A stretch of 5,586 bases of DNA. Source: Desulfarculaceae bacterium (GTDB lineage Bacteria > Desulfobacterota > Desulfobacteria > Desulfobacterales > Desulfobacteraceae). Every line of letters begins with the position of its first letter. The stretch's first letter is position 1. Both the position numbers and the translations under genes were made by a program. Shown here piece by piece: positions 1-4,181 of the stretch. The DNA lies in contig JAIPEK010000165.1 of the NCBI GenBank assembly GCA_021737205.1, forward strand, positions 1-5,586, read 5' to 3'. The notes beneath the pieces were generated by a model. It worked only from the letters and a program-made list of their open reading frames with translations, had not been told where the DNA came from and ran no database searches.

Positions 1-203
1 AGGATCTTACCATAAACGACGAGGCCAGAAAGCTTTTGTGGTACATGGTGCTCGAAGTCGATTTTGATCTGCCCGGGACGGACAAATGGAACGCACTTTG
101 CAGAATCCACCACAGGTCGGGCATGTACGGCATATTCGACGATGTGGACGGGGGGTCCAACTACATCACAACGGGACTTCGGTACCATTTCGAATTGGAC
201 TGA
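1..203 (+). CDS. C-terminal end of a probable outer-membrane beta-barrel protein (partial)
   Basis: An open frame runs in from the left edge (first complete codon at 3) and stops at TGA 201-203, giving 66 visible residues. The segment has alternating polar and hydrophobic residues, with short strand-like stretches (LLWYMVLEVDFDL, WNALCRIHHRSG, YITTGLRYHFELD) separated by Gly/Asp/Ser-rich turns (FDDVDGGSN). This pattern, and an aromatic-rich last strand almost at the C terminus, resembles the final strands of an outer-membrane beta-barrel. The HHRSG...GGSN...GLRY.F arrangement looks familiar from lipid A deacylase-like or other small barrel proteins, but that is recollection. The protein ends ELD rather than in the usual aromatic residue, which weakens the call. 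The N-terminal part, including any signal peptide, lies outside the window. That the frame is coding is fairly secure; the barrel assignment is inference. Confidence 0.55.
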   Translation, partial: DLTINDEARKLLWYMVLEVDFDLPGTDKWNALCRIHHRSGMYGIFDDVDGGSNYITTGLRYHFELD

Positions 204-206
204 CCG

Positions 207-255
207 GACGGTTCCTGCAACCGTCACAGAAACCGATTTTATGTGTTTTCTTTTC
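207..255 (+). terminator. Possible rho-independent terminator after the first gene
   Basis: Four bases after the TGA is a perfect 7-bp stem, GACGGTT (207-213) and AACCGTC (219-225), with a 5-base loop. A T-rich stretch follows (ATTTTATGTGTTTTCTTTT, 236-254), but it starts about ten bases after the stem. A second AACCG (231-235), directly before the first T run, could pair with CGGTT (209-213) instead and would sit closer to the Ts. The position just after a stop codon supports a terminator role; the gap before the Ts lowers confidence. Confidence 0.45.
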
Positions 256-277
256 TTGCGGGATATTATATATAGCT

Positions 278-319
278 GTTGGGTGTTAGGTATTAGGCGT
301 TGGGTGTTAGGTGTTAGGT
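278..319. repeat. Six tandem 7-bp units, consensus GTTRGGT
   Basis: Six consecutive heptamers can be read without a gap: GTTGGGT, GTTAGGT, ATTAGGC, GTTGGGT, GTTAGGT, GTTAGGT. They also form two 21-bp copies (278-298 and 299-319) that match at 19 of 21 positions. GTTAGGTATTAGG (285-297) is complementary at 12 of 13 positions to CCTAATAACTAAC (331-343), so the block could fold back on itself. It lies in non-coding DNA between the first gene and recJ. I believe similar GTTAGGT/GTTGGGT blocks are scattered between genes in several deltaproteobacterial genomes, but this was not checked here. No function can be read from the sequence. Confidence 0.8.
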
Positions 320-345
320 AAACCCTGAAACCTAATAACTAACTG

Positions 346-472
346 CTTTCATATAACAGCCATGTCCTGGCAGACACAACGAAGAATGAAAGATCACCAT
401 GAAGTTCATGAAGGTTTTGCTTCAGTTCCTTCAAGGCCTTCATGGTAAAAAAAATGTTGTTCTTTCATATAA
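346..472. repeat. 11-bp direct repeat CTTTCATATAA flanking a 105-bp segment
   Basis: CTTTCATATAA occurs at 346-356 and again at 462-472. The neighbouring bases differ on both sides, so the match is exactly 11 bp. The 105 bases between (357-461) contain the palindrome described separately. The arrangement resembles a target-site duplication around a small inserted element, but the enclosed segment has no clear terminal inverted repeats, so chance similarity in AT-rich DNA remains possible. Confidence 0.5.
396..446. repeat. Imperfect palindrome (accatgaag ... cttcatggt) upstream of recJ
   Basis: The left arm (396-414, beginning ACCATGAAG) and right arm (428-446, ending CTTCATGGT) are complementary at 16 of 19 positions around a 13-base loop. 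Eight-base outer arms ATGAAAGA (386-393) and TCTTTCAT (461-468) are also complementary. A run of A follows on the plus strand, not T, so it does not look like a terminator for plus-strand transcription. It ends about 45 bp before the recJ start. The motif resembles dispersed palindromic repeats of some environmental Proteobacteria; that comparison is from memory. Confidence 0.65.
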
Positions 473-480
473 AAAAGAAT

Positions 481-485
481 AAGAG
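481..485 (+). promoter_or_regulatory. Ribosome binding site of recJ
   Basis: AAGAG lies 6 bases before the ATG at 492. It is a modest Shine-Dalgarno match, but it is the only purine-rich element at suitable spacing and supports this start. Confidence 0.5.
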
Positions 486-491
486 CGGTCA

Positions 492-2207
492 ATGAAAACC
501 GAGTGGCAATACAGGCAAGTGGATGAAAAAACAGTCGCCGGCCTGGCCCGGGAGCTTGAAATCAGTCCCGTGCTGGCCCGGTGTCTTGTCGGGCGGGGGA
601 TCGAAACTCCCGAGCAGGCAAGTGAATTTATCCGCCCGAGTTTGCGGAACCTGACCGATCCGTTTTCAATCCGTGACATGGAAAAGGCGGTGCGCCGCAT
701 CGTGAACGCCGTGGCCGACCGGGAAAAAATCATGGTTTTCGGGGACTTTGATGCGGACGGGGTGACAGCCACATGCCTTGTCAACGACTTTCTGACAAGT
801 CTTGATGCAGAGGTTTGCTGGTATATTCCCCACCGGATCAAGGAAGGATACGGGTTCCGCGCGGATCATGTACAGATGGCTGTGGAGCGGGATGTGGACC
901 TGATCATTACCGTGGACTGCGGCTCATCCGGCCACGAAGCAGTAGAGGCGGCACGACTCGAGGATATCGACGTGGTCGTGACCGATCACCATGAGATACC
1001 GGACGACGTACCTGCGGCCCTTGCCTGCGTCAACCCCAAAAGAAAAGACTGCGCTTCCGGGCTCGATTATCTGGCCGGTGTGGGCGTGGCTTTTTACCTG
1101 ATCATTGCCCTTAGAAAATTCATGCGGGACCACCGGTTTTTTGAAAATCTTCCCGAACCCAACCTTCTGGAATACTGCGACCTTGTGGCACTCGGCACCA
1201 TCGGGGACATGGTGCCGCTTCTGGCGGACAACCGGGTTTTGTGCACCACCGGCATCAATGTCATGAAAAAAGGCGCAAGAAAGGGACTGGCGTCCCTTTC
1301 CCGAATCAGCCGGGTGGAACTTGCCACCATTGACTGCGAAGACATTACCTTCCGCCTGATCCCCCGGATCAATGCGGCCGGAAGAATCTCACACGCCAGG
1401 ATCTGCGTCAATCATGTTTCATCCTCGAGCCGGAACGCCCATGAAAAAACCGCTGAAATACTGGACAGCCTCAACCGGAAAAGGCAGGTGATCGAACAGG
1501 AAATCCTTGATGATATTGAAAAAAAAATCACGGCCGACCCGTCCATTGCCAGGAATCCGGCCCTTATCATGTGGGACGGGAAGTGGAACCCCAGCGTCCT
1601 CGGCATTGCCGCCTCCAAACTGGCCAGAAGATACTCCAAACCGGTGATCCTCATTTCCACGACGGACGAACCTGCGGTCGGTTCCTGCCGGAGTATTGAA
1701 TCGGTGAATATCCATCATGCGGTAACCGAGTGCTCCCACCTGCTTGAGAAATTCGGCGGTCATGCAATGGCGGCCGGTATTACCATTTCCCCGGAAAACC
1801 TTGACAAGTTCCGGGCAGGTATCAACCGGCACATTTGTGTCCGGTATTACCCATCGGATTTTATAAGCTTTTTGGACGTGGACGGATCTCTGCCTCTCTG
1901 TGATATCAACAGAGATCTGGCAGCGGAACTGGCCCGGATGGGTCCTTTCGGCAAAAGCAACCCGGAACCTGTTTTCACCTGTTCGGACATCAAAGTGGTA
2001 TCCTCGGTCATCATCGGTTCTCGGCACAGGAAAATGGTGCTTTGCCAGGACGGTTCGACCGGCGGTGCCCAAGTGGATGCCTTCCAGTTCAACATAACGG
2101 ATACTGTCAACCCGCCCCGGCGATTCAGCCGAATCGCCTTCAAGCTGAAAATCAACAAATTCAAAAAAAACACCTGCCAAATTATTATTCAGGACGCCCA
2201 AATTTAA
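492..2207 (+). CDS. recJ: Single-stranded-DNA-specific exonuclease RecJ
   Basis: RecJ degrades single-stranded DNA 5'-3' in the cytoplasm and serves RecF-type recombination, mismatch repair and base excision repair. The 571 residues match the usual family length. In order: a DHH phosphoesterase domain with GDFDADG at 84-90, IPHR and EGYGF at 112-122, VDCG at 141-144, TDHHE at 164-168 and LGTIGDMVPL at 234-243. These supply the expected metal-binding Asp and His residues (D85, D87, D89, D142, H166, H167, probably D239). PRINAAGR follows at 291-298 and a linker helix rich in charged residues at about 315-345. The DHHA1 domain has GSCRSI at 397-402 and FGGHAMAAG at 421-429. A C-terminal OB-like region (about 460-571) contains MGPFGKSNPEPVF. 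One oddity is WNPSV at 365-369, where the family usually has WHPGV. The ATG at 492 follows a modest RBS and gives a normal N terminus. No partner gene shares the transcript with certainty. Confidence 0.96.
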   Translation: MKTEWQYRQVDEKTVAGLARELEISPVLARCLVGRGIETPEQASEFIRPSLRNLTDPFSIRDMEKAVRRIVNAVADREKIMVFGDFDADGVTATCLVNDFLTSLDAEVCWYIPHRIKEGYGFRADHVQMAVERDVDLIITVDCGSSGHEAVEAARLEDIDVVVTDHHEIPDDVPAALACVNPKRKDCASGLDYLAGVGVAFYLIIALRKFMRDHRFFENLPEPNLLEYCDLVALGTIGDMVPLLADNRVLCTTGINVMKKGARKGLASLSRISRVELATIDCEDITFRLIPRINAAGRISHARICVNHVSSSSRNAHEKTAEILDSLNRKRQVIEQEILDDIEKKITADPSIARNPALIMWDGKWNPSVLGIAASKLARRYSKPVILISTTDEPAVGSCRSIESVNIHHAVTECSHLLEKFGGHAMAAGITISPENLDKFRAGINRHICVRYYPSDFISFLDVDGSLPLCDINRDLAAELARMGPFGKSNPEPVFTCSDIKVVSSVIIGSRHRKMVLCQDGSTGGAQVDAFQFNITDTVNPPRRFSRIAFKLKINKFKKNTCQIIIQDAQI

Positions 2208-2209
2208 CC

Positions 2210-2239
2210 TTGCAAAGATGCGGCATAGATGTTTATAAT
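2210..2239 (+). promoter_or_regulatory. Sigma70-like promoter for the gene at 2280
   Basis: TTGCAA (2210-2215) and a perfect TATAAT (2234-2239) are separated by 18 bases. The start point would fall near 2246, leaving a leader of about 35 bases. The promoter begins right after the recJ stop codon, so the next gene can be transcribed independently of recJ. Confidence 0.65.
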
Positions 2240-2266
2240 TAATGGTTAATATTTCTTGGAATATGT

Positions 2267-2271
2267 AAGGA
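2267..2271 (+). promoter_or_regulatory. Ribosome binding site for the gene at 2280
   Basis: AAGGA ends 8 bases before the ATG at 2280, a good match and spacing that fixes this start. Confidence 0.65.
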
Positions 2272-2279
2272 TGGATTGA

Positions 2280-2705
2280 ATGGGTAAAACATTTCATGTC
2301 GGCAACAGGGAATCAAAACTTCTGTCAAAAATCGAATCATCCAAAGAAAGAGAACGAAGCCAGACCATAAATGCGGTTCGAAATGATGTAGAGGGCTTCA
2401 GCAACAAAATCGCCATGAAACTTGTGGAAAAGGGACTGATCGAAACCGTCAGCAAGAATACCATACAGGAACAGCTCGCAAAATGCCTCGACAGACTCTG
2501 CCGGGCGGAAGATTTTGATATCGATTATCAGGTGGCGCCGTTCAGGGGCGTTGCTTCCAGTCCGAACATTGCCGGTCTCTACATCACCGCGTTCGTTGTG
2601 GAGAAACTCATCGACCACAAGGACGTCATTGATATCTACGGCAGCGACGAAGACATATATTTCTGCATACAAAAGGAAATCGCGAAATTGACCGAAAAAC
2701 CCTGA
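2280..2705 (+). CDS. Conserved-looking small protein of unknown function (141 aa)
   Basis: I do not recognise this protein. It has its own promoter, a good AAGGA ribosome binding site and an unbroken frame, so it is very likely a real gene. Residues 1-30 are basic and polar with a charged helix-like stretch (SKIESSKERERSQ). Residues 32-75 look mainly helical, with NKIAMKLVEKGLIE followed by a segment that would suit another helix (IQEQLAKCLDRLC). Residues 77-90 are acidic then strand-like (DFDIDYQVAPFRG). A hydrophobic stretch, AGLYITAFVVEKLI (98-111), is too short and too charged at its end for a clear membrane span. The end, DVIDIYGSDEDIYFCIQKEI (115-134), is acidic. No signal peptide is apparent, so a cytoplasmic location is likely. 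Cysteines (C69, C74, C129) are not arranged as a metal site. It lies 72 bp downstream of recJ on the same strand; a link to RecJ is only a neighbourhood guess. Confidence 0.85.
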   Translation: MGKTFHVGNRESKLLSKIESSKERERSQTINAVRNDVEGFSNKIAMKLVEKGLIETVSKNTIQEQLAKCLDRLCRAEDFDIDYQVAPFRGVASSPNIAGLYITAFVVEKLIDHKDVIDIYGSDEDIYFCIQKEIAKLTEKP

Positions 2706-2735
2706 TATACTGATGGCAATTTTTGAATTTCGTGC

Positions 2736-2763
2736 TTGACTTATTCCATATTTATAATAGTAT
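2736..2763 (+). promoter_or_regulatory. Sigma70-like promoter for the gene at 2883
   Basis: TTGACT (2736-2741) is followed after 16 bases by TAGTAT (2758-2763). TATATG at 2761-2766, with a 19-base spacer, is an alternative -10. The surrounding DNA is very AT-rich. Initiation here would give an unusually long leader of roughly 110 bases before the start codon. Confidence 0.5.
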
Positions 2764-2789
2764 ATGAGTATACGATATAGAGACAAATC

Positions 2790-2858
2790 TTTGATTCATA
2801 TACATATAACGTAAATATTGTCAGCTCATTCGATTATGGAATCAAATCACCTTTTTTT
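2790..2858 (+). promoter_or_regulatory. Leader with two alternative stems and a T7 run, attenuator-like
   Basis: TTTGATTC (2790-2797) is perfectly complementary to GAATCAAA (2839-2846). The same right arm can instead be used by a shorter hairpin, ATTCGATT (2828-2835) with AATCAAAT (2840-2847), with one mismatch and a 4-base loop. Seven Ts (2852-2858) follow four bases after it. The layout would allow termination before the start codon, but both stems are AT-rich and weak, so regulation is speculative. Confidence 0.3.
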
Positions 2859-2868
2859 CTTCATATGT

Positions 2869-2876
2869 AAAGGAGG
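2869..2876 (+). promoter_or_regulatory. Strong ribosome binding site for the gene at 2883
   Basis: AAAGGAGG is a near-perfect Shine-Dalgarno sequence 6 bases before the ATG at 2883. It is the strongest in the window and fixes this start. Confidence 0.85.
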
Positions 2877-2882
2877 CTCACC

Positions 2883-3434
2883 ATGAGCGATTTTCTGAAA
2901 AACCTCAGAGGCCCACAGACCAAACAGCCGAAAACCAGAAAGGAAATGGGCGGCCACTATTCCACTCACGTGGAAAGAAGACAGACAAAGGACAGAAGGA
3001 AAGACAATCTTCCAAGCAGTCCGGAGATTAATGAGCTTGCCGAAAACCTCAACCAGCTGTTGCCGGTACTGAACGAGAACATGGCTTCCATTGCGGTGAG
3101 CATGGAACGTATTGCCGAGGCCAATGAATACGTCACCGAGCCTAAAGTGGAACAGAGCAATGTAATCAATAATCTCTTGCGCAGTCTGAACGACCTTTTA
3201 ACCAGTGCGGATTTCGCTTCTTCAGAAAAAGCGGGACCGATCAAATACGCAGCCACAAGCTATGAAAACGGCACCCGGTATACCAAGGAAGAAGTGCTTT
3301 CCATCATACAGGAAATGCGAAAAGAAGGAGAGACGTTCGCCTCGATTGCAAGCTACCTGAAAGAAAAGGGCATACCCACATTCTCCGGAAGAGGAGACTG
3401 GCATGCCCAGACAATCCACAGGCTTTGCAAATAA
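2883..3434 (+). CDS. Hypothetical protein with a serine-recombinase-like C-terminal helix-turn-helix region (183 aa)
   Basis: Three parts can be seen. Residues 1-42 are strongly basic and polar (KQPKTRKE, ERRQTKDRRKD), probably disordered or nucleic-acid binding. Residues 47-108 are helix-forming with regularly spaced Leu/Ile/Met (INELAENLNQLLPVLNENM, VINNLLRSLNDLL), suggesting a coiled coil or oligomerisation helix. Residues 132-183 read YTKEEVLSIIQEMRKEG, then ETFASIASYLKEKGIPTFSG, then W173 and a final TIHRLCK. This matches the pattern in the Recombinase domain of large serine recombinases (G-x-S/T-x-x-x-I-A-x-x-L-x-x-x-G-I-x-T, then W and a recognition helix). There is no catalytic serine resolvase domain, so it is not itself a recombinase as far as can be seen. 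DNA binding is an inference from that similarity. The gene has its own promoter and a strong RBS, and ends 4 bp from the converging TetR gene. Confidence 0.88.
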   Translation: MSDFLKNLRGPQTKQPKTRKEMGGHYSTHVERRQTKDRRKDNLPSSPEINELAENLNQLLPVLNENMASIAVSMERIAEANEYVTEPKVEQSNVINNLLRSLNDLLTSADFASSEKAGPIKYAATSYENGTRYTKEEVLSIIQEMRKEGETFASIASYLKEKGIPTFSGRGDWHAQTIHRLCK

Positions 3435-3450
3435 AAGCTCAGTGCTTTTT
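3433..3450. terminator. Possible small bidirectional terminator between converging genes
   Basis: AAAAGC (3433-3438) and GCTTTT (3444-3449) form a 6-bp stem around TCAGT. An A-rich left side and T-rich right side could act in both directions. The stem overlaps the last two bases of the plus-strand stop codon, and the loop holds the minus-strand stop codon. With only two G-C pairs it is weak, so the call rests mainly on its position at the convergence point. Confidence 0.3.
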
Positions 3451-4068
3451 CAAACCGACCTTCAATATATCGAACGCCTGCTTTAATGTTGATTTCACGA
3501 AATCCTTCTGGTCATTCAAAAGCCGTTTGCTGTCCACCCACAGCACCACGCCGGAATATGTAGACCATACGATATCCGCTAACGCCACCGGATGTTCATC
3601 AATCAGAACCCCCTGATCGATTCCTTCACTAACGATGGCCTTGATGGCCCGGAGGGCTTTGGCCGAGGTTTCTTTCAGCTGATTCATCAAATCCTCGGAA
3701 AGGTTCTTCAGCACCTCGCCGGACTGCAGGTGAAACAGGTTGATCAGAATCATGGCATCGTCCTCGTATACCTCAATGAACACATCCCGCAAGGTGTCGA
3801 GTTTCACGTCCACTGAGACATTCCGTTCGGCGACCTGGTTGATCCGGTTTCCGATATGTTCGAGAAGGTCGATGGACAAGGAGGTATGAAGCTCTTCCTT
3901 GTTTTTAAAATAAATATACAGCGTTCCCGGACTCAGTTCCGCTTCTCCGGCGATTTCTTCCATTGTCGCACTGTTGAACCCTTTGAGAGAAAACACCTTT
4001 TTCGCCGCTTCCAGTATTTGAGACCGGCGCTGTTCTCTCTCTCTTCTTTTGCGTTCGTATATTCCCAT
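3439..4068 (-). CDS. TetR/AcrR-family transcriptional regulator
   Basis: This is a probable DNA-binding repressor of 209 residues, a typical length for the family. An arginine-rich N terminus (YERKRREREQRRSQ) leads into the TetR DNA-binding domain at about 18-60: ILEAAKKVFSLKGFNSATM, then EEIAGEAELSPGTLYIYF and the characteristic KNKEEL. The remaining residues are helical, as in TetR ligand-binding and dimerisation domains; the ligand cannot be predicted. The ATG at 4068 is chosen because GAGGA (4077-4073) lies 4 bases upstream. The frame stays open to a TTG at 4095, which would add nine residues but lacks a comparable RBS. The gene lies downstream of glgP on the same strand but has a promoter of its own with a palindrome inside it, which suggests autoregulation. 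Its targets cannot be told from this window. Confidence 0.94.
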   Translation of the reverse strand: MGIYERKRREREQRRSQILEAAKKVFSLKGFNSATMEEIAGEAELSPGTLYIYFKNKEELHTSLSIDLLEHIGNRINQVAERNVSVDVKLDTLRDVFIEVYEDDAMILINLFHLQSGEVLKNLSEDLMNQLKETSAKALRAIKAIVSEGIDQGVLIDEHPVALADIVWSTYSGVVLWVDSKRLLNDQKDFVKSTLKQAFDILKVGLKKH

Positions 4069-4072
4069 ATAA

Positions 4073-4077
4073 TCCTC
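4073..4077 (-). promoter_or_regulatory. Ribosome binding site of the TetR gene, deciding the start
   Basis: On the minus strand GAGGA is followed by TTAT and then the ATG at 4068. Spacing is short but workable. It falls inside the longer TTG-started reading frame, favouring the ATG as the true start. Confidence 0.6.
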
Positions 4078-4125
4078 AAAACAATTTGAATTCAATTCAT
4101 TTAATTAACAGCTACCAGTTCCCTA

Positions 4126-4153
4126 AATATATACGTATACACAGAATTGGCAA
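4126..4153 (-). promoter_or_regulatory. Promoter of the TetR gene with an internal palindrome (candidate operator)
   Basis: On the minus strand TTGCCA (4153-4148) and TATATT (4131-4126) are 16 bases apart, giving a leader of roughly 50 bases. The perfect 10-bp palindrome TATACGTATA (4130-4139) lies in the spacer and touches the -10 element. A dimeric TetR protein bound there would block polymerase, so self-repression is plausible. The palindrome is short for a TetR operator (often 15 bp or more), and alternating T/A sequence arises easily in AT-rich DNA. Confidence 0.45.
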
Positions 4154-4181
4154 GAAAAAATCGAACAATCCCCGCAAAAAT

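Noticed and set aside
278..319. CRISPR array
   Set aside because: The units are 7 bp, contiguous and without spacers. No cas genes are present.
64..321. Plus-strand open frame overlapping the first gene and the heptamer array
   Set aside because: It runs out of frame with the better-supported partial gene ending at 203 and its tail is translated heptamer repeat (RRWVLGVR). No RBS supports it.
457..473. TTGTTC / TATAAA as a recJ promoter
   Set aside because: Only about five bases separate the two elements, far too few for a sigma70 promoter. No better recJ promoter could be identified with confidence.
1419..2297. Long minus-strand open frame (292 codons) opposite recJ
   Set aside because: It lies almost wholly antisense to the clearly conserved C-terminal half of RecJ, and its translation shows no recognisable domain. 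It is a by-product of GC-biased codon usage in recJ.
2753..2758. TATAAT at 2753 as the -10 element of the 2883 gene
   Set aside because: The nearest good -35 (TTGACT, 2736-2741) would be only 11 bases away, too close. TAGTAT at 2758 fits the spacing better.
4069..4095. TTG start at 4095 for the TetR gene
   Set aside because: The ATG at 4068 has a GAGGA site just upstream, and the shorter protein starts at the position typical for the family. The extra nine residues contribute nothing recognisable.
4154..4181. Terminator downstream of glgP
   Set aside because: T runs occur on the minus strand after the stop, but no stable stem precedes them. glgP transcripts may read into the TetR gene.
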